A stretch of DNA of 64,000 nucleotides from Epiperipatus broadwayi (Eukaryota > Onychophora > Udeonychophora > Euonychophora > Peripatidae). The notes beneath the pieces were generated by a model. It worked only from the letters and a program-made list of their open reading frames with translations, was not told the DNA's origin and made no database searches. Both the position numbers and the translations under genes were made by a program. Shown here piece after piece: positions 1-12,616 of the stretch (its first letter is position 1; every line of letters starts with the position of its first letter). The DNA is taken from assembly GCA_028023455.1 (NCBI GenBank), contig JAQFVV010000152.1, positions 2,792,001-2,856,000 of the forward strand. Reading direction: 5' to 3'.

Positions 1-1408
1 CTTAAATGCCCCCTCGAAGCTACTACTACTTTTATTAAAAAAAATATTTATTTCCTGAACCATTCAAAAAAATACTTCAATCCTTTAAAACCATAATATT
101 ATACTGAATGCCAAAACATTTATATCTCTAACTTAGCGAATCTTTTATGAAATACTATTATCAATAATTAGATTTTTTCCCTCCTACTTTTATTAGAAAA
201 TAAATATTTATACTTACCCGCACGTATCAAAATAAACATAAATATTTTAAGAAAAATAATTTAAGTATTTTTTTATTTAAAATAAATTAATCGTTTTATC
301 TTATAATGAAACACACACACTTCTTTTTTAAAGATTAAAATAGAGCATTTTAATATATTACTTTAGCAAATAAAGTATACACGTTACATTATATTTTATT
401 TTTAAAAAATATCACACATACATGCATGCAATTGTTTTAAAATATTATTTGGTAATAGAAGCTGATTTTACTCATTTTTATTATTACAAAATATTATCTT
501 TTGAAGTTTAAAGTTTTATTTTAAAGATTAATTCATAAAGTTTAAAGTTCTTTCAATAAAGTCTATCTTTTATTTTAAGAAGAAATCAGGAATGTAAGAT
601 ATCAAAGTCAATAATTACCTAGGATTTTTTAATACAATGGAAACAGCATAATGAAATTATTTTTAACTCATTTACGTCCGGTAAACGACTCCTCCGTAGA
701 TCCTGTGACATAGTATGATTTTTGTGGCTTTTTTGACGTACACACACTCCGTTGTTCATTTAGTCTATATAAACATGATCACTTTCCGAACTAATTGCAG
801 ATCTTAGATGCATAGAGTGGCTTTGGTCGACTGCACACCACGTTGGTTTTAACAATGCAACATTTATTTGGAGATATTACATCAAAAAAATATTTTATTA
901 AATGAGAAAAACAGACCCAGAATAAAATGTTGAGCTATTTATACTGTTTTAAACAATGGAAAACTTTATTAGCAGCAGCGTCCTTAGTCTTGTGAAATTA
1001 AATCAGCTTTTGCATCTATTTTTTATTAAAAATTACATTCACACACGCACACATATTTAATTATAAGATTAAAAAAAATCTCTTTATTATTTTATTATAA
1101 ATTCATTTAAAGAATATTAAATCATCTTTTTATTACAGGATTTTTTTTCCTCTTTTAAACAAAAAAAATATTATTTTTAAAAGCGTTTACAGTTTATTTT
1201 ATTTAATATTAATTTCTCCCTCCCCCCTGCTCTTTAGTTTTTACATTTTATTCTCTCAATTTTAAATTTTTATATTTTAAAACATGGGACTCTTAAAATT
1301 AATTAAATATCAATGTACTTCGGTACAATATATACCAGAATGCATTGTCTTATAGATATCTTAATATTAACAAAATATAAAGAGAACTATGCTTTATCTT
1401 TAAACAAG
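1..1408. other. AT-rich flank, no gene recognised
   Basis: No convincing coding sequence is seen on either strand. A slightly less AT-rich patch at about 670-860 contains a TATATAAA-like string followed by non-repetitive sequence. It could be part of an old LTR or a promoter, but nothing supports a gene next to it. Confidence 0.5.
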
Positions 1409-1507
1409 GCAAAACTCTCTCCATACAGTAATGCCACCCTGTGCCAATCAGAGTAATCAATGGATGCCAGAAGGCTTGTGCATAAAATCCCTATCTAATG
1501 CCTACTC

Positions 1508-1568
1508 ATCCAATATCCCCAGACTAGTTTCTGGCTTGTGGCCACCATCATTGAGGAGCCTTGGATCT
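1508..1568 (-). ncRNA. Decayed hammerhead ribozyme, left arm of element A
   Basis: Read on the minus strand this is the mirror copy of the hammerhead at 1978-2036. Stem II (TGGC/GCCA), GAAA, the CTAGTC cleavage region and both stem I strands are kept. The catalytic box has changed from CTGATGA to ATGATGG, altering C3 and A9. From what is known of hammerhead cores this copy should be inactive. Confidence 0.65.
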
Positions 1569-1977
1569 GAGAGCACTGCACCTAGATCTTAGGATCTAAT
1601 GCAACACTCCAGCAACCACCTTTTATCTCCATTTAACTAGAAAACTATGAGAATGAAAGTGAAACACAATATTTTCAATCTAAGCTCAATAGCTTATATA
1701 GTCATATGTGCTAGTATGAGTGATCATGTGATGTTTAGTGGTTTAACACCAATCCTGCCTAATAGGATAGTGGTGGCTATGGTTGTTAAAGAGCCAAAGC
1801 CACCAAAATATATAGATACTGAATTGAGTTCAGACCCATATGACTATATAAGCTATTGAGCTTAGATTGAAAATATTGTTTTCAATTTCATTCTCATAGT
1901 TTTGTAGTTAAGTGGAGATAAAAGGTGGTTGCTGGAGGGTTGCATTAGATCCTAATATCTAGGTGCAGTGCTCTCAG

Positions 1978-2036
1978 ATCCATGGCTCCTCACTGATGAT
2001 GGCCACAAGCCAGAAACTAGTCTGGGGATATTGGAT
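1978..2036 (+). ncRNA. Type I hammerhead ribozyme
   Basis: All core parts are present in the right order. CTGATGA (1993-1999) is followed by a 4-bp stem II, TGGC (2000-2003) and GCCA (2009-2012), closing the loop CACAA. Next come GAAA (2013-2016), a minimal stem III/cleavage string CTAGTC (2017-2022) and stem I. Stem I pairs TGGGGA (2023-2028) with TCCTCA (1987-1992, one G-U) and, beyond a small internal loop, TGGAT (2032-2036) with ATCCA (1978-1982). Predicted cleavage is after C2022. The very short stem III with self-complementary CUAG matches the minimal hammerheads described from Penelope-like elements and retrozymes, which may act as dimers. The stem I internal loop and loop II could form the usual tertiary contact. 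Activity is inferred, not shown. Confidence 0.82.
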
Positions 2037-2180
2037 GAGTAGGCACTAGATAGGGATTTTATGCACAAGCCTTCTGGCTTCCATTGATTACTCTGATTGG
2101 CACAGGGTGGCATTACTGTATGGAGAGTTTTACCAATGTGCTAGTATGAGATAGTGATCATGTGATGTTTAGTGGTTTAA

Positions 2181-5100
2181 CTTTATATCTTTATATGTCA
2201 TAATAATAATTATACATATTTGCTTTTAGTCAGAGTAAAGCTTAAATCATTTGGTATAGCATTTTTTGTATCATTTTCCCCATATGCATTATTTATTTCC
2301 TACAATCCCTTAAAAAATAATGGACTGAAAGTTCCCTTTAACATCCAATCTCTAAAAAAAATAGCCAATGAAACATAAAATCTCAGAATTACAATTCGTA
2401 ATTTCAGAACAAATTTTCTCTATGCCACCGTTATCATCATTAATTACAATTCAGAAATTACTGGAATTTTATTCATATAAAATGGATTTAAGTTATCTTA
2501 TGTTTATTTTATAGAATTTAATATTAAATTACTAAAAGCTTTATAACATAATTTTATTATAACCCTCTTCCCCAATATATTTTAAATTTAATATTAAAAA
2601 ATGATCTTATATGTAATAATTATGGTACAGATGTCATAAATGTTATATAAATACAAAAACTTTCATAAATTATGTAAATCTCATTTTATAAAAGGTTCTT
2701 GTAAGCCATGAATAATTACAAGATATAAAATTTTGACTTCCAACAAACATTATTTAATGATTAGATACTCTGTTTAATGTTGTATGCATAAAAAAACCCT
2801 TTTATAGAGCTTAATGGACATTTATTTTACATTATGTGATGCTGTATTTATTAAAATTTTAAATAGTATTCCTAAAATCAATTTTATGACAAAAAAAGCT
2901 GTTTACTGAGTGAATTCATCTTTTGTCCACTTGGGAGCATGCTCTTCATTAATTTTCATTTCAAAAACAGTCAGTCAAAGATAAATATTCACAACATGAC
3001 AGAAGTACATAGGAAAGTTTTAAAAATATATTTGATTAGATATCAGTTTTAATATAATGTCCTCAGAATGTATCAAACTAAACAAAATTCTCAAAAAAAA
3101 TCTACAAGCAAAAATTATTTAACAATAAGAAACCACAGACTTCCTAGTAGATAAGTTTTCAATCATATGCTGGACAGTTTTAGAGCATTTAATGGCTTTA
3201 AGAAAATCCTTCAAAATACTATTTACTCATGGGAAAAAAAAGTCATAGGAGATTTGAAAATGTCCATTCTAATTCACATATTTTCCTAGACAAAATTTGA
3301 ACTAAAAATCGTCTTCAAACATCCCATAAAGAATAACAAATGAACAATTATTTATAATAACAGTAACAGTCTTAGAAAATTGCTGAGAATCAAGACAGAA
3401 GTTGATCCTAAACTACTTGAGAATATTATAAAATAAAGACTACTTAAAATTTTTCCTAGTTTTAGTTATATATTTGCCATTCAATTATTTTAAATTTTGC
3501 ATTAATAATCCAATTATTCTAGTGTAGATTAATATAAATAATAATAGTACTTTAACAAAATTGTGAGATGCACTAAACAGGTTAAACTGAATCCTAAACC
3601 ACAATTCCTATATATCCATCAAATAAAATGAACTGACTTAGGCATTCTTAAAATATTTACATTTCTTAAGAGATATTTTCTTTTTCAATTCTGATCAAAG
3701 CTATTAGTTTAACCATCATGGTTTCTATTTTTATTCTTCCTAATAAGTGAATAGATGCAATATATCATTAGCATCTGGATCAACTTATCAATAACTTCAA
3801 AATGGGGATGATACCATAGCCATTCTAATCTATCTGAATCCATTGTTTATGAAAATAATTAATAAAACAATAAAAAGTAGAAACAATTAAAATTTAAAAA
3901 TGAATTCCCAGAAGGGGCAAACAGTAACTACTTTTAAAGATTCATTTTAAAATATTATTTTTGGCAAGCACAATTTAAATTTTGTTGCTCAAATTAATTT
4001 AGAAAGATCCATCTCATTTTTATCACAGCTTTCTCACCATTAGTTGTTTCAGTAATGCTGTATGACATCACAAAAGTTATTAAATGCCTTTAAAAATCAA
4101 GTGAGCAGTTTTCTAAAATAAGCACATTTTCACACTATTTTAAAAAGGGAGTACAATTGCTTCCAAATTATGTTGTAACATTATTATAATTTCAATTTAC
4201 ATTATTTTGAATATCAAGTATGCTTAAGCTCATTTTCAATCTCCTTTATTCTAAAATATGATGCAGATACTCAAAGCTTCCATTTGAAATGGGGTTGGTA
4301 TATTCATACATGGCAAGTAACAATAAATCCATCAATTTAAATATCTTTTTCTTTAGTTAATAAATCAGCTATTTTACAAGTTTGTGAACTGTACTGGAAA
4401 CACAAACCTCCTTTAACAACATGGTTTTTTTTTTTATTTAAATATTTCAACATTTACTTATTGAAAAATAACTTTAATTATTGAATTTTTAATTTAACTG
4501 AATGTATTGGCAATATGGACCATAGCTTTGAATTAATAATATAACACCAGATTAAGAGTAGTATATCATAGTTTACATGTGAAGTAAAAGTGCCACAGTT
4601 GAATATTTGCCCACTATACTATATAGAATTCATATGCAATTAATTTAAAAACTATAATAGTAATCCTTGACTACATCATTAACAAAAAAATATATTAATA
4701 TAAAAATTTTCTTTATTCCAACTACTTTTTTTATCTGATGAGATCATTTTCTTAACTAAATTAAATACATATATAGTACTATAAATTTGGTACTTTCTAG
4801 CATCAAAACAAAATTTCAAAAAAATTCTTCAAATTTTCTTGACTTAATTTTTATTATTTTAGCCTGAGTTAGGATTTCTTTAACACTTTTATTTATTTAC
4901 ACAGTATAATAAATTAACATATCCGTATATTTAAAAACAGAATTAAAATAATAATTTGAGTACATTAATAAGTCATGTTTCTCTTTTGTCTTTTAATCTA
5001 TTTTTTCTAAAAAAAAAAATCGCTGGCTATATTATGTAGTATATAAAATTGAGAGAAAAAAACAAACTGATATAATGTGTGCTTTCAGTGAAAAAAAAAA

Positions 5101-5730
5101 AACCCTAATCAGAAAATTTTTACTTTTTGTTTGCATAAGAAGTTTATTATATATATTATTTACATTTAATATTTATCTAAGTTTCTTGCAATATGTATGT
5201 ATTTTAAAAACACAAAGATTTGCAATGGTGGGAATAAAAATAGTATATTATTAAATTATTCTTAATCTGGAAAAGTCATTAATCTACAAAGATTCAGGAA
5301 TCAAAAATTCTGCCCTAACAATATATGCTTCAAAAAAAGAGAATAAAATAACAATCATCAATGAAAGTAAAATAAATATGATATTGAGCAATTTCTACTG
5401 ATCTGAGATGTTGTCTTAAATATTCTATATACTTATAAAATAAATTATCTCTGCATACAATGATCAATGTTATATAGACTTTAAAGCAGATTTTCATTTC
5501 TATCTTTCATAAATCAGATATTTTATTAAAAAATTAAGTTCATATAGCTTCCAATATTTTTATAATTCAATTCCGGCAATAACATGAAAAATGTTTTTCT
5601 TGAAAGTATTTTTATTATACTTTTTTTATTTGAATTTGAACATTAAAATTTTTCTTTATCTTAATTTCATTTTTTATTCATTGCAATTTTTTCTTTATAT
5701 ATATATATTTAAATTCACTACACATCACAT
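2181..5730. other. AT-rich non-coding stretch
   Basis: No exon with a recognisable product is seen. Base composition is even and few repeats are visible apart from homopolymers. A short minus-strand open stretch at about 2908-2962 is discussed among the rejected items. Confidence 0.5.
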
Positions 5731-5732
5731 GA

Positions 5733-5841
5733 TCACCATCTCTTATACTAGTGTAGGCACTAGATAGATATTTTATGCACAAGCCTTCTGGCACTCATTG
5801 ATTACTCTGGTTAGCACTACTGTGTGGAGAGTTTGCCTGTT
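5733..5841. repeat. Partial copy of foldback family A
   Basis: This matches the outer part of an arm of element A: the run from GGCACTAGATAG through TTTTATGCACAAGCCTTCTG to GTGTGGAGAGTTTGCC corresponds to 2040-2134. It is joined to the reverse complement of the element's CATGTGATG internal segment. The ribozyme part is missing. It shows that the family exists as fragments elsewhere in the flank. Confidence 0.7.
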
Positions 5842-7594
5842 TAATATTTAAATTTAGATTCGAAAAGTCAAAAAAAAAAAAAAAAAAGAGGAAAGAAACA
5901 CAGAAAGAAAAACACCTTTCTTTCCATTTTTCTACTTTTTGTTTTAACTTTCAAAAAGATAGGATATTTTATTATATATGTATAAACTTTTTTTAAAAAA
6001 AACAAGAACCCACAACCAATCTTAAAAATACTTGAAGATTTGAAAATGCTTATCATATTTATATATAGGTATAGAAATTTTAATGATAATGAATATTTAA
6101 TTTTTTTTATTATTAAAATTAACTATAACTGATATTTTTGATGAACTAGTGATTTATGAATCACGTTTTACTGACATAATAAAAACATATATTCATCAAC
6201 TAAATGTCATTATCATAGCCAAAAACTGATGCTTCAGTATATAATTAACTTTTAATTTATGAATAAGAATCTCAGATATTTTAATTCTCCACCAATTCTA
6301 AAAAAGAATGCAATGAATGGGCAATATAATTTGTATAGCTTTCAGAGAGATGGAAACACAATGTTAATTAGAAAATTATAAAAATAAAGTCTTCTATATG
6401 TTTTGTTTTTTTTAAAACAGAAAAATATAAGAAGTAATACAAAATCAAAGAGAAATATGATTATCTCTGAAGATAATTTATTGCAACAAAAGCAGATGAT
6501 AAATTGCCCAGTAATAAGAAATTGAAATATTAGAAACAGACATCATTGGAATATTTCTATTGTAGTTATTCAATCCAACTGTCGTTAATATATTAAACCA
6601 GGAATTTAAAAAAAAAAACAATAAATAGAATAATAATGAAAAGAAAATCAAATTGCAAAGCACTCTTAAACAGCAGCTTGAACTTCTCTGGAGAAAAGTA
6701 TTCTCCCAGGAATCTAAATAATTTCAATTTAAAATCAGACTGACTATACATACATGTTAACAGTTTTAAGGAGCAAACCCATTGATAAAGGAACAAGTGA
6801 ACATAAAAGATTTATAACTTTAAACAGAGAATGTTATAAATCAAAGCATCCAGATTAATTCTACATAACACTTTTGGAAGTAACAAGATACAAACTTTTC
6901 ATCAAGTGGAGAAAAAAGTCTTTAAATTTTATTTAAATTCTGTAACAAAAGTATCCACATTTTATTCTAGCACCATCTATCCTAAGCTCGAGTTATCACT
7001 AGTTATCAAATAGTAGCACAATGTGATCTACATTGCTAGATCAGTTTCAGACTTTTGTCTTTATCAACGAGGACTTTATATTCAAAATGAAACTGATGCA
7101 GTTGTACATTCAACAGTAAACTTTTAATTCCTTTTTTACTATCAAGCTTTCAGTATAAGATTTCAAAAAAAACTTCTAAAATATTGAACCTGCTTGTATA
7201 ATTGTAAAATTTTATCCTAATTGCAAACATCTTTTTTACCTTAGATGAGAATGTTAAAATCAATACATCATTTCTTTAATTATACAATATATTAAATTTT
7301 GCTTTGAAAACTATTATTAAATCAATCTACTATTCAAATAGATAAGATATATATGTCAAAGACTTATATTGAATTTAAATTGTTAATCTACATTATAAAA
7401 TAAATATGAACATAATTCATTATGAGCAAAATATGCTTTTTTTAACTCTAAAGAAAAAAAAAAAAGACAAAGAAAAACAAAAAGCTGATAAGATATGCAA
7501 TGAAAAACCAATAATAGACCATTCATTTCAAAGAATGTATATATATTTATGGCTAAAGATTAAAAAGTTTATCATTACATATATTCTTCCTCTT
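5842..7594 (-). other. Probable ELP6 3'UTR and downstream flank
   Basis: This lies just 3' of the ELP6 stop codon on the minus strand. The part nearest the gene (about 6930-7594) could be the 3'UTR, given two candidate polyadenylation signals at its far end. The remainder is AT-rich with no coding signal. Confidence 0.4.
6928..6966 (-). promoter_or_regulatory. Candidate ELP6 polyadenylation signals
   Basis: Two AATAAA hexamers on the minus strand (TTTATT at 6961-6966 and 6928-6933 on plus) lie 630-670 bases past the ELP6 stop codon, with a GT/T-rich stretch between and after them. AATAAA is common in such AT-rich DNA, so this is a plausible rather than a proven end. Confidence 0.35.
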
Positions 7595-7714
7595 TTATAA
7601 TACAGCTGCAGATGTTCCAGGAGCAAAAAATGAGACATTTTTTTCTGAAATTTTATACTGCATTGTCAATGTTTGTTGTCTTGGTCTTGGCTTGTCTCGC
7701 CATATAACAGTGAG
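7595..7714 (-). CDS. ELP6: ELP6, last coding exon (C-terminal 39 residues)
   Basis: On the minus strand a TTTTTTTCAG acceptor is followed in phase 0 by 39 codons and TAA. The peptide starts LTVIWRDKPRPRQ and ends YKISEKNVSFF-APGTSAAVL. This matches the conserved ELP6 C-terminus (in vertebrates LRILWRRP, then a YQYKIxDKSVSFFAKGMS-type ending). It joins directly to the first exon's final VHGQ without loss of a residue. The two parts give about 256 residues. The terminal strand belongs to the RecA-like fold of ELP6, a subunit of the Elongator ELP4-ELP5-ELP6 ring that supports tRNA wobble-uridine modification. The exon is too short to be found by ORF length; homology and the splice site identify it. 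Confidence 0.9.
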   Translation of the reverse strand, partial: LTVIWRDKPRPRQQTLTMQYKISEKNVSFFAPGTSAAVL

Positions 7715-7719
7715 CTGAA

Positions 7720-8385
7720 AAAAACAAAAAAAAAACAGGTTAGTAAGAATTATACATTGCTTTAAAACAAATATTTTTTACTGGACAACACTGAACCCAT
7801 TTTGCCTATAGTTCTTGGACACATTAAATATCCTATCAAAGAAAACATGGCCCATATGTATAAAAATTATATTTTGGATTATTTTCTATAATGCTAATTT
7901 TAAAAAGTACATTTTCATTTTTGTATTACATATTAAAAAGAGATACTTACATGCTAGACCTGCTGTAGCTATGAAATTTGATGGCACAATCAAATACATT
8001 TAATTAAAACTGTCTGTTTATGTTTGCATTTTTATTATATATTGTTGAATTACAAAGTCTTTTTTTTTTTTTTTTTTTGAAATAAAGAAATTTTTTTAAA
8101 AAAATATTGACATTTAATGTTAAATCTTATTTATTTTGATTACTGTTTGGTGTCAAAAAAATAAATTGTTAATTTGATAATCAATTAAATCATCCTAGAA
8201 ATTACAATATAAAAAATAAATACTAAATATTTTTAATTCACATTCTATGGAAACTAATTACTAAAATGTTAAAGATTTTTTTTATTTTTCAGTTATTGCA
8301 CCTACAAATATGTTTATGATGTTTCGTAACAGGTCTAATACCTAAGTATCTAAAAAGATAATTTTGAAAAAAAACTAGGTCATTG
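7720..8385. other. Intronic AT-rich sequence
   Basis: No gene is seen. A long T run lies at about 8061-8078. The remainder is simple AT-rich intron sequence up to the Ty3/gypsy-type relic. Confidence 0.5.
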
Positions 8386-8389
8386 ATTC

Positions 8390-11000
8390 GGCTATCCTTT
8401 GCTGATCTGCTTTACCATCTACTGGTAGCCATTATCTTCGGATGTCCATGCAGCCACTATTGTGCTGTTGAGGGTTTGACTTTGCAAGGCATCAATATAA
8501 TTAATTTCTATTTTTTTTTTTATATCTTTCAGTCTGATCAGGCATATGTGATAGAGCATAAGTGTGCCATATTTGTTTTCCTTTTTTATATACTAATGTA
8601 TAATCATAACCTGTTAAAATGTTTAGCCAATGAAATACGCGAGGACTCAGAGGTTCAGGCATTTGTTTAATTAGGGTTTATGGTAAGTTACTATTGTAAA
8701 TCTGTGGCTGTATAGGTACTGATGGAACTTTTTTACATCAAATAATATCAGAAGGGCCTCCTTGTCCAACTGACTTTAAATTTTCTCTGCTTTGGATAAC
8801 ATATATATCGCTTAAGCAATGGGTCATTCACCTTCATGAGCAGGGTGACACAATACTGCTCCAACCCTAAATTCTGATGCATCAATGGTCAGAGTTACTT
8901 CCAATTCACTGTTGTAATGGACAAGTAATTTATTTGAAGTAAGCAACGATTGTGTGCATAGAAATGCTTTTTCTTCTTCACATTTCCATTTCTGATTCTT
9001 TTTGAGAAGTTCATATAATGGTCTGGCCATGTAAGCTTTTCCTTCTAAGAAATATTCAAAGTAATTAACCAGACCTTTTACATAGTTAGATCTCTGAGCT
9101 TCTGTAACTGCTTTAGCTTTTTGGGGGAGCAAGAGATGTGCCATTTTTATATATAATGTAACCTAAGAACTTGATTTCACTTGCTTTCCATATGCATTTT
9201 TGGGTATTAAGTTTAGCTCCGAATTCATCCAGTTTTTTATGCAGACTTTCTATAGACGCATTTTAAGTTCATTTTCAATCATAGCGCTGCAATCAGAATG
9301 TCGTCAAAATCATGAATGACGCCTTCTAATCTATTAAGGAAAGTTTCAATTTTTGATTGAAAAATGTTATTCCAAACAGGAGTCCCATACATTTATATAA
9401 CCCTACATAAGTGGTTAGTGTTAATATTTCAGCTGTCTGTTCATTTACTGGTATCTGATGGAAAGCAGCATTAAGATCCAATTTAGCAAAAAAAAAAAAA
9501 AAGATATCTGGAGTGACACTTATTTCCCTGGCATTAGGGACTGGGTTTGCACTTTTATCGATCACCTTGTTCACCAATACCCTATAATTCCCACACATAT
9601 AAATTGGCCTGTTGGGTTTAGTTATAATTATAAATGGTGTAGCTCAATCAGAATTTTTGGTGGGTTTTAACACCTCTTTCTTAACAAAGTCATTATTTCC
9701 TTTTCAACTTTCTCCTTTTGCGCAAACAAATCTTTCCATGGTTTGCATATTATAGGTAGCACATCAGTGCTTAACTCTATTGATACAAGGGTCATTTTAA
9801 TAACACCAGGTTTCCCATTAAATAAGCTAGGAAATTTGATTTGCATTTCGTTTTCCATTTCGACCTTTTTCACAAAAGTGAGTTTAATACCCAATTTCCT
9901 AAACCATTGATGCCTGATTAGGGGGTTTATTGGGAGCATAAATATGTATAAAGGTAACTCACTTTTCTTTTCATTCTATTTATGGGAGGCTGAACAACAC
10001 CTTTAGTTTTGACCATGTTGCTGTTTACACCTAATGCTTTAAGGTCAGTTTAGGGATTTTATTATTCATAGAGGTTACAGTAGCCCAGTAGTGGACTGAT
10101 ATTAACGATACACCACTATCAAGGTCTATCTCCATAGATATGGGCTTACCACACAGCTTTAATTTTAACATAATTTTGACATTGTAGGTGGACATTTTTT
10201 TAACATTTTGTATGCTGACTTTCCTGGCCCTGATATGAATGTTTATAACTATAACTTTCCATGTTGGGATTGTTACGTTTTTCTTTACATATTTTTTCCA
10301 TATGCCATCTATTTTTATATCTTTGCAATGTTTTCTTTTGTGAAAGCAGCTGCTGGCTTTGTGGCCCTTTTTTTCACAGCGAAAACATATAAATGCAGTT
10401 TTGCTGTTAGCACTATTTTCATTACTTTTTGACCATTCTTTCTTTATGGTTTTATAAACATCTGTTTGTGATTTGCTACTACTCTTGAACTTGGCGAGTT
10501 TTCAAGATTTCTCAAGCACAAGTTCATTAGCTATCCCACATTTTAAAACTTGTATATAATTTAAATTGCTAATGGCCAATAATTGTTGCCATAAATTATC
10601 ATCACACATACCAGTAAGTAATTGTTCTAGAAGGGCTTCATCTAGGAAAGATCCATAGACACAATTTTTTGCTAGATTATGAAGAGCACTATCGTAATCA
10701 TTTATTCTTTCATCCCAACTTTGATTCCGAGTTCGGAATTTCAGTCTAGCAACATACCTTAAGGGTTAGGGGCTACAATGGTTTGACAAACAAATTGTTG
10801 GCTATCTCAATAACTCCTTTCCCAGCAAGGCATAATAATGAAGCAATCTTATATTTATCATCTTTAACTTTATTAATGAATAAGTATTTTTCTACATGTT
10901 GAATGTACCGGAGTGAATGACTTGCCTTACTGACATCAATTTCACCAATTGCTACTTGCATTGCCTAGTCTTTTACCTTAATTTAACCATTATTTTAATT
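8390..11000 (-). pseudogene. Ty3/gypsy-type LTR retrotransposon gag-pol relic
   Basis: Read from high to low coordinates, the retroelement order is complete but broken. A gag remnant lies at about 10960-10500. A CCHC zinc knuckle (CFRCEKKGHKASSC, C-x2-C-x4-H-x4-C) is at about 10420-10330. An aspartic protease motif (EIDLDSGVSLIS) has its DSG at 10112-10120. The reverse transcriptase spans 9939-9300 with KLDLNAAFHQI (motif A) and FDDIL (motif C, about 9300-9320). RNase H starts at 9144 (TIDASEFRVGAVL) and continues in broken frames to about 8400 (LSKAEK, SQLDKEAL, KFHQYLY). Many stops and frameshifts make it non-functional. No integrase is recognisable. Sequence at 11000-11470 is less AT-rich and may be its leader or LTR, but no LTR pair was found. 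Confidence 0.85.
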
Positions 11001-12616
11001 AATGGTTCAAATCAAGATTGTGACTGTACCAATTGCCATGTCTAGCTGATCTAAGAGAGCATTTCCCAAAAGTACAAATCATCACTAAACAGTTAATATT
11101 TAGATAATTTAATGAACAATCCTTGATAGCGTTTTAACTACTTACATATATACAATCATTTAACATAATAAGGCCCAAAGGCAGACATAAATAATAATTT
11201 AGATCAATACGACCTGTAAGAGTCCTAGCAGATTGTTCTCATGTTCAGAGGTCAACTCTCTGCACTTGAAGTCACTGTGCCATGGGAGATTATCTGCTCC
11301 AGTATATATGTCCATGTGCACAGGTGAAGTTCCAGCAATTGAGTTTGTCTTCTTGATCCAAATTATACTGAGGCATTCATTGTTTTATTCCCTGCAGTTG
11401 ATTGGCTTGTAATCTGTCCATCCGCTCAGGTGATTCTTCATTTTAATCTCCATACAAGAATTTACATCGTTATCATTCTGATTTTAACCAATGAGTTATT
11501 TTCATAGTTTGTTGTTTTTCCTATAAAGGAAATCCAACTTGAATTCCTCTAATTGTTTTATTTCATTTACAACATAATCTTTTTCTAATCCCAAAGTTAT
11601 AAATCTTTTACCTACAAATTTTTAAAAAATCAGTCTTAAAATTCTTTAATTTATTAAACATTACTTTTTCTCTCTATAAGTTTATACTTATATATGTATG
11701 TGCATTTAAACATACACATACATATATATAAATCAGTGCAGAATAGGATAACACATGGAAAGAAATTACGATACTTCCAAAACTAAAACAACTGACATGT
11801 TTAAAGGTATAGCAATAAATTAAGTCCATATTTCTAGAATAGAGAGAGGAGTGAAATGTCTGCATGGATTTCTTCACTTTAATACCATTCTCTTTATGGA
11901 GAAAATTATTCAAGAAATTCGCGTGTAAGAGATCGGCCCAATTTATAGATTAAATTAGAATAGAATGTAAATAAAGATAAGTATATACAAATTAGATCGT
12001 ATATAAGATACCCATGTTGTAAATGAAGAAGAGAGAGAAATCAGCTATAATGCTTAGATTGAATTAATGTTAGTGTTGATTTGAAGTGATAACAGGTCAA
12101 CAGTAAAGACTAGACCAACTAGCAGTGATGAAGTCTAAAATAGAATAGTGGGAAGTGAGAAGCCGTTACTTGTTTATGTATAGAAAAGGTTATTACCAGC
12201 ATAGGTAATTAACTGAAGCCTAACCAAACTGCAGGGGAAAAGTTGGGAATGAAGATGGTTAATAAATAATGCATAAATCAGGGGTGGGGATGCATGAGAT
12301 CAATAAGAGCTGCATACTGTTTTTCATTATAAGTGAAATAATAAATTTAACGGTTTACAAATTATTACAAACAATCCTTTCATATATTATAAAGAGACAC
12401 ACTATGTTATTTAAGTTCACAAAAATATATATAATCAAATTTTATTTAACTTAATAAATATGATGACATATTCTACCCAAGTTTTAAGTGCTGTATAGTC
12501 TATAAAAAAATATAATTAAGAGAAATAAATAAAATACAAAATAATTATTTCAAAATTTTAATAATAAAAATAAAATATAATAAAAATTGCATTAATAAAA
12601 AGTATAACATTTAATG
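11001..12616. other. Intronic sequence, possible LTR or leader remnant then AT-rich DNA
   Basis: The part at 11170-11470 has a more mixed base composition than its surroundings and sits where the 5' leader or LTR of the gypsy relic would be expected. No matching LTR is visible at the other end. From 11500 onward nothing can be named. Confidence 0.3.

Larger units (their letters stand above)
1409..2134. repeat. Foldback element A with hammerhead ribozymes in its arms
   Basis: The two halves are imperfect inverted copies of each other. The left end (GGCAAAACTCTCTCCATACAG at 1409 on) matches the reverse complement of the right end (up to 2134). The arms are about 300 bp and the middle holds a short open frame with no recognisable homology, probably fortuitous. 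The bases at 2136-2180 repeat internal bases 1705-1748, so the right boundary may be compound. Related copies lie at 5733-5841 and 44761-45797, so this is a dispersed family. Each arm holds a hammerhead motif reading outward: intact on the plus strand of the right arm, mutated on the minus strand of the left arm. No transposase or reverse transcriptase is encoded, so it must move in trans if it moves at all. Confidence 0.8.

Noticed and set aside
2908-2962. Minus-strand peptide MKINEEHAPKWTKDEFTQ with a stop, as a terminal exon of another gene
   Set aside because: Only 18 codons, no good polypyrimidine-AG acceptor, and no family recognised; such a short frame is expected by chance.
4728-4760. 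CTGATGA at 4736 and at 21355 and 39561 as hammerheads
   Set aside because: No GAAA at the right distance and no stem II or stem I pairing.
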